DNA of 36,474 nt, taken from Lachnospiraceae bacterium UBA7729. Its GTDB lineage: Bacteria > Bacillota > Clostridia > Lachnospirales > Lachnospiraceae. Shown here piece after piece: positions 22,936 to 30,317 of the stretch. Position 1 is the first letter of the stretch; the number at the start of each line of letters is the position of its first letter. The notes beneath the pieces are model-generated. The model did not search any database, was not told where the DNA came from, and saw only the letters and a program-made list of their open reading frames with translations. The position numbers and the translations under genes are program-made. The stretch spans positions 1 through 36,474 of the forward strand of contig DLFD01000019.1 of the NCBI GenBank assembly GCA_002482005.1, written 5' to 3'.

Positions 22936-24363
22936 TCACGGGATGAGATTCTCTCCCGCCTTCAGGACCTGCCTTCGGATCTCTGCCGTCGCTGCGCCTT
23001 CTTTGTCCGCGATCTCCGCGATCTGGTCGAATTCCGGCTTGACCCTTCTCTGCCCGTATCCTGTCGAGACCTTGACCTTCACGAAAGTCTTCCCGTCCCC
23101 ATACAGATCGACATCTTTCGATTCTGACCGCATGATATATCTCCCGCAGATTTTCTCCCGTATCCCGATCGTCGTGGTAAAGCGGAAGATGGCATCAGTC
23201 ACAGCCTTCTTCCTGTCATTATGGCAGAGCACCGTCAGCAGGATACCCGGCCGATTCTTCTTCATCCCGATCGGGCATGTGAAGACATCGAGCGCTCCGG
23301 TTTCGAAAAGCTTCTGCTGGGCAAAGCCGATATCCTCCGGCGTCATATCGTCAAGGTTGCAGGAAAGCTCAAGGACGGTATCGCGCAGGCGGTCCGGATC
23401 TTCAGAAGCCGCTCCGGCGTCCGCCGGATCCTTGCCATGGCTTTCCTCCGAGGAGTCCGTACTCTCCCCAAGGATCGCCCTGACGCAGTTTGCTCTTGCG
23501 AAATCCCTCTTCCCCATACCGTATCCCGTACGGAGGATCGTCATGGCAGGCATCTTTCCGAAGGAGTCCGCAAAGTATCCGGTCAGTGCAGCCCCTGTCG
23601 GCGTGAGAAGTTCGCAATCCTCATCTCCGGAAGTGCAGGGGATCTTCTTCTCCTGCAGGATGAAAGCCGTTGCAGGCGCGGGGACCGGCAGGCTCCCATG
23701 GGCGCAGCGGACTGTTCCGCTTCCGGTGGCCGCCGGAGACGCAATGACCCTGCCTGGCTTCAGCATATCCATCAGCAGGCAGACTGAGACGATATCGACG
23801 ATCGCATCCTTCTCGCCAACTTCATGAAAATGGATCTCATCCACTGCCGTATGGTGGGCGTGGCTCTCAGCACGCGCCAGAAGATCGTAGACGCCAAGGG
23901 CATCCTTCTTCACAGGATCCGGAAGGTCCATGCCGGCGATTGCCGCGTTGATGTGGGCAGGGGAGCTGTGATGATGCACATGGCCGTGGTCCTCATGTTC
24001 GTGGTCAGCAAGGTGATGCTCCGCATGGCCGTGGTCCTCATGATGGCGGTCATCAAGGCGATGCTCCGCATGGCCGTGGTTCTCATGATGGCGTTCATCA
24101 AGGTGATGCTCCGCATGGCCGTGGTCCTCATGTTCGTGGTCAGCGTCCATCTCCTCCCCGCCATCGACCAGCACCGTCATATGGGTGCCTGCGATCCCGC
24201 ACTTCTCGCAGGGATCGGCTCTGACCGTAACTCCGGCAAGGCCAAGATGATTGACCTTCTCCAGATAATCTTTCTTCTGTTCCTCCGTCAGGAGCTCATA
24301 AAGGGCGGCCGATAGCATATCTCCCGCAGCGCCCATTCCAAGGTCCAGGTATAAAACGTCCAT
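22936..24363 (-). CDS. larC: LarC, nickel insertase for the NPN cofactor, with internal His-rich repeats
   Basis: LarC uses CTP to insert nickel into the pincer nucleotide made by LarB and LarE, giving the NPN cofactor of lactate racemase and relatives. The 475-aa product starts MDVLYLDLGMGAAGDM, the family N-terminus. Further blocks are HFHEVGEKDAIVDI, ASPAATGSGTV and LLTPTGAALTGYF; the LarC2 region follows, with ELSCNLDDMTPEDIG and IGMKKNRPG. In L. plantarum larC is split and needs a programmed frameshift; here it is one open frame. Residues 75-137 are an array of about four 15-residue His repeats (HEDHGHAEHHLDE type), a likely nickel store or delivery arm. The ATG at 24363 follows GGGAGGG. 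Last gene of larE-larB-larC. Confidence 0.93.
   Translation of the reverse strand: MDVLYLDLGMGAAGDMLSAALYELLTEEQKKDYLEKVNHLGLAGVTVRADPCEKCGIAGTHMTVLVDGGEEMDADHEHEDHGHAEHHLDERHHENHGHAEHRLDDRHHEDHGHAEHHLADHEHEDHGHVHHHSSPAHINAAIAGMDLPDPVKKDALGVYDLLARAESHAHHTAVDEIHFHEVGEKDAIVDIVSVCLLMDMLKPGRVIASPAATGSGTVRCAHGSLPVPAPATAFILQEKKIPCTSGDEDCELLTPTGAALTGYFADSFGKMPAMTILRTGYGMGKRDFARANCVRAILGESTDSSEESHGKDPADAGAASEDPDRLRDTVLELSCNLDDMTPEDIGFAQQKLFETGALDVFTCPIGMKKNRPGILLTVLCHNDRKKAVTDAIFRFTTTIGIREKICGRYIMRSESKDVDLYGDGKTFVKVKVSTGYGQRRVKPEFDQIAEIADKEGAATAEIRRQVLKAGENLIP
23979..24149 (-). repeat. 45-bp tandem repeat array inside larC
   Basis: Copies begin at 23979, 24024, 24069 and 24114 (each with CATGGCCGTGGT on the plus strand) at an exact 45-bp period, 3.8 copies. 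In frame they encode a 15-residue His/Asp/Glu unit. The exact period and high identity point to recent expansion. Confidence 0.92.
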
Positions 24364-24421
24364 ATTACCCTCCCGAAAAGGCAGGCGGACATCCCTCCGC
24401 CAGACCATTATCCTCTCGGCT

Positions 24422-25261
24422 CTATTCCTTACGGCAGCCCTTCAGGTGATTGATCATGCTTGCAAAGTAGGCTGCACCGAATCCATTGTCGATGTTCTCG
24501 ATGCACATCCCGCTCGCACAGCAGTTCAGCATAGACAGAAGGGCACTCATCCCGTGAAAGGAAGTTCCGTATCCGACGCTTGTCGGCACAGCGATGACCG
24601 GACAGTCCGCAAGACCGGTGACGACTGCCGGAAGGGCTCCCTCCATCCCGGCGATCGCGATGATGACCGTTGCCTCGCAGATATCATCCATGTGGACAAG
24701 CAGTCTGTGAAGACCTGCTACCCCGGCATCGTAGACCCGACTGACCTCATTGCCGAGAGCTTCGGCAGTGACCGCGGCTTCCTCCGCGACCGGGATGTCG
24801 GAAGTACCTGCCGTGATGACAAGGATCTTTCCGATCCCATCCGTCTTCGGCATCTCTCCTATGACCGCGATCCTTGCCTGTTCATGGTATTGCCAGAGAT
24901 TTTTCGCTTCCTCTGCCATGTGACGGTCCTGTCCTGCGATCTCCTTCTTCCCGGCAGACAGCCCTCTCTCATCCAAAAGCTGCTTTACCATCTCTGCTTT
25001 TTCGGCGTCAAGCCTCGTCACCAGGATCATCTTCTGGTCATTCTTCAGCATTGACTCCGCGATCCCCGCAATCTGCTCCGCCGTCTTTCCCTGACCGAAG
25101 ATCACCTCGGACGCGCCTGTCCGGACTCCCCGCTGGAGATCTACCTGGGCAAAGCCAAGGTCATCGATCGGTTTTTTCCGTATCCTGAGGAGCGCCTCCT
25201 CCACGTCCGTGTCACCCGACCGGACAGAGTAAAGAAGTTCCCTCAGCTGTTTTTCATCCAT
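24422..25261 (-). CDS. larB: LarB, pyridinium-3,5-biscarboxylate mononucleotide synthase
   Basis: LarB carboxylates nicotinic acid adenine dinucleotide at C5 and releases AMP, the first step of NPN cofactor synthesis. The 279-aa product has an N-terminal helical region (LRELLYSVRSGDTDVEEALLR, quoted in part: VRSGDTDVEEAL; VDLQRGVRTGASEVIFGQGK in parts: RTGASEVIFGQGK). A PurE-like (AIR carboxylase) C-terminal domain follows, with VITAGTSDIPVAEEAA, YDAGVAGLHRL, AGMEGALPAVV and PTSVGYGTSFHG. The ATG at 25261 has GGGAGAG upstream; the frame stays open further but without a site. Middle gene of larE-larB-larC. Confidence 0.94.
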   Translation of the reverse strand: MDEKQLRELLYSVRSGDTDVEEALLRIRKKPIDDLGFAQVDLQRGVRTGASEVIFGQGKTAEQIAGIAESMLKNDQKMILVTRLDAEKAEMVKQLLDERGLSAGKKEIAGQDRHMAEEAKNLWQYHEQARIAVIGEMPKTDGIGKILVITAGTSDIPVAEEAAVTAEALGNEVSRVYDAGVAGLHRLLVHMDDICEATVIIAIAGMEGALPAVVTGLADCPVIAVPTSVGYGTSFHGMSALLSMLNCCASGMCIENIDNGFGAAYFASMINHLKGCRKE

Positions 25262-25363
25262 CACTGTCTCTCCCGGTTTTATGATATTCTGGCGACTCTT
25301 CCCTTCAGCGGCTTTCTGCACCCACGGTTCCTCCTGGAAGCGTTTCCGATACGGAGGGACCGG

Positions 25364-26242
25364 TCAGCCATCTGTTTCCTTCTTTGCATTGACGGTCCCG
25401 GAGTCCTTCTGCTTCTTCTCCAGCACCTCATTCATACTGCCCGTACGATAACCCCGAAGGTCCAGGGTTACATAGGAAAAGCCGTATCCCTTCAGCTTTG
25501 TGTACACCTCGCCGCGAAGCTTTTCGTCCGCAAAGCGGCTGATCTCGTCCGGGAGTACCTCGATGCGGGCAAGATTTCCATGGATCCTGACCCGCACCTG
25601 CCGGAAGCCAAGATCGATCAGAAGCTGTTCGGCCTGATCGACCATCTTCAGCTTCTCTTCCGTGATCTCCTCACCGTAGACAAAGCGGGACGACAGGCAG
25701 GCGTAAGATGGCTTATCCCAGGTGGAAAGTCCCCGTTCTTTCGAAAGCTCGCGGATCTCCTCCTTGCAGAGTCCCGCTTCGCGAAGGGGACTGCGGATCC
25801 CCAGCTCCGCGACAGCCGTCAGCCCCGGCCTGTAGTCTCCGTTATCATCCATGTTGGAACCTTCCGCCACCTCGCGGATCCCCTGGCTTTCAGCAAGCTT
25901 CCGGATCTTTGTAAACAGCTCCTTCTTGCAGATATAGCAGCGATTGACCGGATTGTGGCGGAACCCTTCGATGTCCAGTTCCTCCGATTCCAGCATGAGA
26001 TGGCGGATTCCCCGCTTCTCACAATAATCCTTTGCCTCATTTCTCTCCCTTACCGGAAATGAGCAGCTCACCGCTGTCACCGCCACTGCCTTGTCCCCGA
26101 GGACGTCCACCGCAGTATCGAGGAGGAAGGTGGAATCAACACCGGAAGAAAAGGCGACCGCGACGCTTCCGCAGGACAGGAGGATATTTCTGAGTTTCTG
26201 ATATTTCTGATGGAGCACATCCATCTTTGCGTTATCTGACAT
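25364..26242 (-). CDS. larE: LarE, ATP-dependent sulfur transferase for the NPN cofactor
   Basis: LarE activates the biscarboxylate intermediate with ATP and converts both carboxylates to thiocarboxylates. The 292-aa product has the PP-loop SSGVDSTFLLD (about 32-42), then NRCYICKKELF and SYACLSSRF. The last Cys matches the sacrificial Cys176 of L. plantarum LarE. The additional CxxC suggests the 4Fe-4S-carrying LarE type that need not sacrifice its Cys; this is inference. The ATG at 26242 has AAAGGAACGG upstream and is preferred to an ATG at 26263. First gene of the lar operon, divergent from the His-rich regulator. Confidence 0.92.
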   Translation of the reverse strand: MSDNAKMDVLHQKYQKLRNILLSCGSVAVAFSSGVDSTFLLDTAVDVLGDKAVAVTAVSCSFPVRERNEAKDYCEKRGIRHLMLESEELDIEGFRHNPVNRCYICKKELFTKIRKLAESQGIREVAEGSNMDDNGDYRPGLTAVAELGIRSPLREAGLCKEEIRELSKERGLSTWDKPSYACLSSRFVYGEEITEEKLKMVDQAEQLLIDLGFRQVRVRIHGNLARIEVLPDEISRFADEKLRGEVYTKLKGYGFSYVTLDLRGYRTGSMNEVLEKKQKDSGTVNAKKETDG

Positions 26243-26286
26243 ATAAAGTCCGTTCCTTTCCATGTACCCTGTGCCATATGAAGTTC

Positions 26287-26292
26287 ATTATA
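26287..26292 (-). promoter_or_regulatory. -10 box of the larEBC promoter
   Basis: A perfect TATAAT on the minus strand lies about 45 nt before the larE start. The -35 region is poor (TTCCGA at 16 nt). It overlaps the left arm of an inverted repeat (26291-26327) that could be an operator. Confidence 0.55.
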
Positions 26293-26327
26293 CATGCAAA
26301 AGGAGTTTTCGGAAGGAATTGCATACA
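26291..26327. promoter_or_regulatory. inverted repeat in the larE-regulator intergenic region
   Basis: TACATGCAA (26291-26299) and TTGCATACA (26319-26327) are inverted copies matching at 7 of 9 bases around a 19-nt centre. They cover the larE -10 and -35 region and lie 10 nt from the -35 of the opposite promoter. It could bind a dimeric regulator, but chance is possible. Confidence 0.35.
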
Positions 26328-26337
26328 ATTATTATTC

Positions 26338-26366
26338 TTGGAAAAAAGTCCGGAGAATGGTATAGT
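26338..26366 (+). promoter_or_regulatory. promoter of the His-rich regulator gene
   Basis: TTGGAA (26338-26343), 17 nt spacer, TATAGT (26361-26366). Transcription would begin near 26373. A GGGGGG tract (26390-26395) follows, which is both the ribosome binding site and the G-tract seen in operators of the CsoR/RcnR family, so the gene may repress itself. Confidence 0.8.
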
Positions 26367-26402
26367 AATTCTAAAACTGTCGTAAAGAAGGGGGGACCAT
26401 TC

Positions 26403-26597
26403 TTGAACACGCACACTCACGCGGACGCTGAAGAACACGTGATCACCCATACGCACACAGATACGGAAGGCCACATGCATACCCATACTGATGCCGAAGG
26501 GCATGTGCATACCCATACGCACACTGATGCGGAAGTCCATATGCATACCCATACTGATGCGGAAGGGCACGTGCATTCCCATACGCATACACACGAC
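26403..26597 (+). repeat. His-codon tandem repeat in the regulator gene
   Basis: Units of 30 and 36 bp alternate (CATACCCATACTGATGC type), giving a 66-bp higher-order period that encodes HTHTDAEGHV and HTHTHTDAEVHM. The unit differs from that in larC, so the two arrays arose separately. Confidence 0.85.
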
Positions 26598-26855
26598 CCG
26601 GCTGAGATGAAGAAGATCATCAATCGTCTCTCCCGCTCCATCGGCCACCTGGAATCCGTGAAGCGGATGATCGAGAATGGCCAGGACTGCTCCGATGTCC
26701 TGATCCAGCTGGCCGCTGTGAGGGCAGAGATCAACAATGCCGGCAAAGCCCTCCTGAAGGAACACCTCGAACACTGCATTGTGGAGGCTGTCGAGGAAAA
26801 AGATCAGGATTCCATAGAGAAAGTAAATAAGGCGATCGACCAGTTTATCCGCTGA
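26403..26855 (+). CDS. CsoR/RcnR/InrS-family metal-sensing repressor with 20-His N-terminal arm
   Basis: Predicted metal-responsive DNA-binding repressor, 150 aa. Residues 69-150 form the all-helical DUF156 fold: MKKIINRLSRSIGHLESVKRM in parts (INRLSRSIGHLESVK), then CSDVLIQLAAVRAEIN and EHLEHC. Cys96, His121 and Cys125 have the exact Cys-His-Cys spacing of copper CsoR, which the nickel sensor InrS also uses. Residues 4-64 hold 20 His in repeats of the type HTHTDAEGHV, far longer than any N-terminus I know in this family. The TTG at 26403 is chosen because AGGGGGG lies 7 nt upstream and the promoter excludes the longer frame. Divergent from larEBC, so nickel sensing and lar control are the likely role; copper is the alternative. 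Confidence 0.85.
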   Translation: MNTHTHADAEEHVITHTHTDTEGHMHTHTDAEGHVHTHTHTDAEVHMHTHTDAEGHVHSHTHTHDPAEMKKIINRLSRSIGHLESVKRMIENGQDCSDVLIQLAAVRAEINNAGKALLKEHLEHCIVEAVEEKDQDSIEKVNKAIDQFIR

Positions 26856-26934
26856 TACAATGAGGCTGCTGTCTGCGTCTTTTTTGCATATCTGTTTATC
26901 TCTGAAGCACAGGGCCTGCTTCTGGTCCGTTTTC

Positions 26935-27303
26935 TCAGGAAACTCTCCTGATATTCTTCGTTGCCACGACATCCACTCCGGTCCCGGCGATATCGTGAAG
27001 CACGATGTCACCGATGGCTACCGGTGCCTTCAGTCTGAGGGCATTGATCGCCTTCATGCACTCGGCAAGCTTGCCCTTCGGTACATTTGCCGCCGTCCGG
27101 ACGGATACTCTCGGCAGGTCACCGCCTTCCACGACTGCCGTCGTCGTCAGAGTCCTGACCGGATTGATGACTTCAGTTCTTGCATAGCGGTCGCCGATCC
27201 TGCAGGAATTCCCGGCAACGCTGAGGATGTCTTTTCCTTCCATCTCCACCGTGATCGAGCACCCCATCGGACATCCGATGCAGGTAAGTTCTCTTTTTTC
27301 CAT
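26935..27303 (-). CDS. DUF1667 small Cys-containing protein of the GlpA-like dehydrogenase unit
   Basis: Small protein of 122 aa. The N-terminus has CIGCPMGCSITVEMEG, a CxxCxxxC arrangement, and a fourth Cys in AGNSCRIG, so it may hold an Fe-S cluster or metal. The rest (YARTEVINPVRTLTT, LPRVSVRT, IVLHDIAGTGVDVVATK in parts) matches DUF1667, a family found in firmicutes next to GlpA-like and FAD/NAD oxidoreductase genes. It is the third gene of that set here and probably an electron-transfer or assembly subunit. ATG at 27303 with AGAGG upstream. Confidence 0.85.
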   Translation of the reverse strand: MEKRELTCIGCPMGCSITVEMEGKDILSVAGNSCRIGDRYARTEVINPVRTLTTTAVVEGGDLPRVSVRTAANVPKGKLAECMKAINALRLKAPVAIGDIVLHDIAGTGVDVVATKNIRRVS

Positions 27304-27385
27304 GATCTGATAACCTCTGAATTTTTCCCGCACAGGCCGTCAGACTGCGGCACAGCCTATGCGCTTTCTGTTTCTTTCCTGCTGT

Positions 27386-28660
27386 TTACTCTTCCTCGAT
27401 CTTTACGGTCAGCTTCTTCAGCCCGCTGATCGACTGAAGCTGCTCTTTCGTGATCTGGACCTGGCACATCTCGCCCGGAGTAAGGATCTTCTTTTTCTGG
27501 TGCAGGATCCGCTCGTCATCGGCATAGACACTGATATACGCCCACTTGAAGACGGAGCCGACCCGGAAGCGGACCGTGACCTTCTCATCCATCGAATCCT
27601 CATAGATCGAAGACGGCACCGTGTATCTCACTCCGCGTCCGCCTTCTGCACAGACTTCTATCCTGTGGCTTCCGCGCTCCTCTGCTCCATGCTTCCGGGC
27701 ATAGACTGCTGCGTATCTTCCTGCCTTGCCGGCTTCTTCCGATACATAGTCGACAAGATCGTGGACGTGGAGCACATTGCCGCAGGAGAAGACTCCCGGA
27801 ATGCTGGTCTCGAAGGTGTCATCGACAACAGGTCCGTTCGTGACAGGACTGATGGCGACACCAGTCTGGCGGGAAAGCTCATTTTCAGGAATCAGCCCGC
27901 AGGAAAGCAGCAGGCAGTCGCAGTCGTAATGAATCTCGGTCCCCGGGACCGGTTTTCTGTCCGGTCCGACCTCTGCCACGACAACTCCGGTCAGATGCTC
28001 TTTGCCTTCCGTCCTGATCACAGTATGGGACAGGAGCAGCGGGATATTGAAATCATCCAGGCACTGCACGATATTCCTGCGAAGGCCTGTGGAGTATGGC
28101 ATCAGCTCGACGACCGCATTCACATGCGCGCCTTCGAGCGTCATCCTTCTCGCCATGATCAGGCCGATATCACCGGACCCGAGGATAACGACCTCTTTGC
28201 CTGGCATAAGTCCCTCGATATTGATCAGTCTCTGGGCGGTTCCTGCAGTGTAGATCCCGGCAGGTCTGCTGCCAGGGATATTCAGGGCTCCCCTCGGTCT
28301 CTCGCGGCAGCCCATCGCAAGAATGACTGCTCCGGCCTTGATCTGGAATAATCCATCCTTCTCGTTCATAGCCGTAACGACCCGGTCGCCGGAGATGTCC
28401 AGCACCATCGTGTTCAGCAGGAACTCTGCTCCTGCTTCGGTCGCCTTTTTGATATAGCGGTCCGCATATTCAGGTCCGGTCAGTTCTTCGCCGAATGTGT
28501 GCAGCCCGAATCCGTTATGAATGCACTGGACCAGGATGCCGCCCAGCTCATTGTTCCTCTCGATCACGAGGACTTTCCCCGATCCGGCTTCCTTTGCGGA
28601 CACAGCCGCTGCAAGCCCTGCCGGCCCCCCGCCGATGATCACGACATCTACGCTGTTCAT
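27386..28660 (-). CDS. FAD/NAD(P)-dependent oxidoreductase partner of the GlpA-like protein
   Basis: Pyridine-nucleotide-type flavoprotein, 424 aa. The N-terminal FAD site is IIGGGPAGLAAAVSAKEAG, with an ELGGILVQCIHNGFG block. The middle holds VILAMGCRERPRG, the NAD site VVILGSGDIGLIMARRM and a C-terminal FAD block (ETSIPGVFSCGNVLHVHD). The last 90 residues are a small beta-rich domain. It would pass electrons from the GlpA-like subunit to NAD or another carrier. The start ATG overlaps the stop of the upstream gene by 4 nt (ATGA) and has GGAGGAG upstream. Confidence 0.88.
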   Translation of the reverse strand: MNSVDVVIIGGGPAGLAAAVSAKEAGSGKVLVIERNNELGGILVQCIHNGFGLHTFGEELTGPEYADRYIKKATEAGAEFLLNTMVLDISGDRVVTAMNEKDGLFQIKAGAVILAMGCRERPRGALNIPGSRPAGIYTAGTAQRLINIEGLMPGKEVVILGSGDIGLIMARRMTLEGAHVNAVVELMPYSTGLRRNIVQCLDDFNIPLLLSHTVIRTEGKEHLTGVVVAEVGPDRKPVPGTEIHYDCDCLLLSCGLIPENELSRQTGVAISPVTNGPVVDDTFETSIPGVFSCGNVLHVHDLVDYVSEEAGKAGRYAAVYARKHGAEERGSHRIEVCAEGGRGVRYTVPSSIYEDSMDEKVTVRFRVGSVFKWAYISVYADDERILHQKKKILTPGEMCQVQITKEQLQSISGLKKLTVKIEEE

Positions 28661-30120
28661 GCCTTCTCCTCCCCGGCGTCTTCTGCCTGCTCCTTGGTAT
28701 GCTGCAGCACGATCACGGAATCTCCTCCGCACTTCGTGATCTTCTCATAAGGCAGTCCGGTCTCCCTGTGGATGATATCGATGACCTTCGGGCTGCAGAA
28801 TCCTGCCTGGCATCTTCCCATGCCGGCTCTTGTCCTTCGCTTGACTCCGTCGAGCGATCTTGCCCCGAGCGGTCTTCTGATCGCGTTCACGATCTCGCCT
28901 TCCGTCACAGTCTCGCAGCGGCATACGATCTGCCCGTAGAGCGGATCTTCCCGGATCAGTTTCTGACGTTCTTCGAAGGAAAGTTCCGCAAAATGCGGGA
29001 TCCCTTTTCTTTTTTCCCTGAAATCTTCCTTTCTCTTAAGTCCCAGAGCTTTCTCTGCCCACTCTGCCGCCATCTTTCCGATCGCCGGGCTGGATGTCAG
29101 TCCCGGAGACTCGATACCGGCAAGGTCATAGAACAGCGGGGCATCCTCTGCCTCGCCGATGATGAAGTCGCCTTTGTCCCCGTGAGCGCGCAGTCCAGCA
29201 AAGGAGGTGATGATCTTTCTTCCGCTCAGAGGCTTTACGGAGATGCATTCCTTGCTCAGTACTTCCGCGATGCCTTCGGCGGTCGTCGACGTATCGTCCT
29301 TGTCCGTGATGAAGTCGGAAGTCGGTCCGGCAAGCATATTGCCATGGACGGTCGGCGTCACCAGAACGCCCTTGCCCTTGTCGGTCGGAAGCTGGAAGAT
29401 GGTGTGAGTCACATGATCTCCGAGCTCCTTGTCGTACAGGCAGTACTCTCCGCGTCTCGGACGGATGGTGATCTTCTCAGAAGAGACCATGTTATGGATC
29501 TCATCCGCATAGACACCAGCGGCATTGATCACAGCTCTGGTCACATATTCTTTGTCTCCGGCCTTCACATGATAGAGGCCGTCCTGATCATGGATGATCC
29601 CACTCACTTTCTGATCAAAGAAGAACTGCACCCCGTTCTCACATGCATTTTCCGCCATGCCGCAGGTCAGCTCGAAAGGACAGATGATCCCGCTGGTCGG
29701 AGCATAGAGCGCCGCAGTCACATCATCCGACAGGTTTGGCTCCATCTCCCTAAGTTCCTCCCCTTTCACGATCCGGAGTCCCTTCACGCCATTCTCAATG
29801 CCGCGCTGAAGCAATGTGTCAAGCTTTCCCTCTTCCGCCGGATCGGTGCAGACGATCAGCGCTCCATTTCTCTGAAACGGGATGTCGAGGTCTGCACAAA
29901 GCTTGTCCATCATCTCATTGCCCTCGATATTCAGCTTTGCCATCAGAGTTCCCGGAACCGGATCATAGCCGGCATGAATGATGGCGCTGTTAGCCTTGGA
30001 AGTGCCAACACAGACATCCTCGCCCTTCTCAAGCACGCAGACCTTCGCCTGAAGGCGTGAGAGCTCGCGGGCGGCAGCGGCTCCGGTAACGCCGGCGCCG
30101 ATGATCACAGCATCATACAT
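28657..30120 (-). CDS. GlpA-like FAD-dependent glycerol-3-phosphate (or 2-hydroxyacid) dehydrogenase
   Basis: DAO-fold flavoprotein, 487 aa. The N-terminal FAD site is AVIIGAGVTGAAAARELS, with GTSKANSAIIHAGYD, the block shared by GlpA/GlpD and L-2-hydroxyglutarate oxidase. The C-terminus has a BFD-type 2Fe-2S module: CRCETVTEGEIVNAI and GRCQAGFCSPK. Anaerobic G3P dehydrogenase is the usual reading, with electrons passing to the FAD/NAD oxidoreductase encoded next. L-2-hydroxyglutarate or another hydroxyacid is a real alternative because no glpK or glpF is nearby. The ATG follows GGGAGGAAA. First gene of a three-gene operon. Confidence 0.87.
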   Translation of the reverse strand: MYDAVIIGAGVTGAAAARELSRLQAKVCVLEKGEDVCVGTSKANSAIIHAGYDPVPGTLMAKLNIEGNEMMDKLCADLDIPFQRNGALIVCTDPAEEGKLDTLLQRGIENGVKGLRIVKGEELREMEPNLSDDVTAALYAPTSGIICPFELTCGMAENACENGVQFFFDQKVSGIIHDQDGLYHVKAGDKEYVTRAVINAAGVYADEIHNMVSSEKITIRPRRGEYCLYDKELGDHVTHTIFQLPTDKGKGVLVTPTVHGNMLAGPTSDFITDKDDTSTTAEGIAEVLSKECISVKPLSGRKIITSFAGLRAHGDKGDFIIGEAEDAPLFYDLAGIESPGLTSSPAIGKMAAEWAEKALGLKRKEDFREKRKGIPHFAELSFEERQKLIREDPLYGQIVCRCETVTEGEIVNAIRRPLGARSLDGVKRRTRAGMGRCQAGFCSPKVIDIIHRETGLPYEKITKCGGDSVIVLQHTKEQAEDAGEEKA

Positions 30121-30165
30121 ATTCGATTTCCTCCCGGAATATTTGTTCAGATACCTATCTTGTTT

Positions 30166-30194
30166 AGACTAACATCTGGTGGGAAAAGTTTCAA
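30166..30194 (-). promoter_or_regulatory. promoter of the GlpA-like operon
   Basis: TTGAAA (30194..30189), 17 nt spacer, TAGTCT (30171..30166) with an extended TG, on the minus strand, 46 nt before the start codon. Confidence 0.6.
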
Positions 30195-30234
30195 GGAAAG
30201 GATTTGTAAAGAGTTGATATTGCACAATATATGA

Positions 30235-30274
30235 CCGGAATCGACCAGGGCACAGGTGCCTTGTGCAATTCCGG
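30235..30274. repeat. stem-loop between the acetyltransferase and GlpA-like genes
   Basis: Outer arms CCGGAAT/ATTCCGG (7 bp) and inner arms GCACA/TGTGC enclose a 7-nt loop. No T-run follows on either strand. It lies upstream of the GlpA-like promoter and downstream of the cbi operon; its role is unknown. Confidence 0.45.
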
Positions 30275-30284
30275 CAGGATTCAG

Positions 30285-30302
30285 AAAAGGGTCAGGTACC
30301 CT
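30285..30302 (-). terminator. weak terminator after the GNAT gene
   Basis: A 5-bp stem AGGGT/ACCCT with a 5-nt loop is followed by TTTC on the minus strand, 15 nt after the acetyltransferase stop. Short stem and short T-run; may be only partly effective. Confidence 0.4.
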
Positions 30303-30317
30303 GTTTCAGATTCCGCT

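Noticed and set aside
23979..24149. CRISPR-like spacing of repeats in larC
   Set aside because: The 45-bp units are contiguous, in frame and without unique spacers, so this is a coding repeat.
22936..24363. Programmed frameshift site in larC
   Set aside because: The LarC1 and LarC2 parts are in one continuous frame, so no shift is needed.
26262..26402. Upstream ATG (26262) as start of the regulator
   Set aside because: The sigma-70 promoter and the G-rich ribosome binding site lie inside that stretch, so translation cannot start before them on the main transcript.
26417..26779. Minus-strand Cys/Trp-rich frame opposite the His-rich regulator
   Set aside because: Its repeats are only the reverse reading of His/Thr codons (CVWVCT type); promoter and ribosome binding site favour the plus-strand gene.
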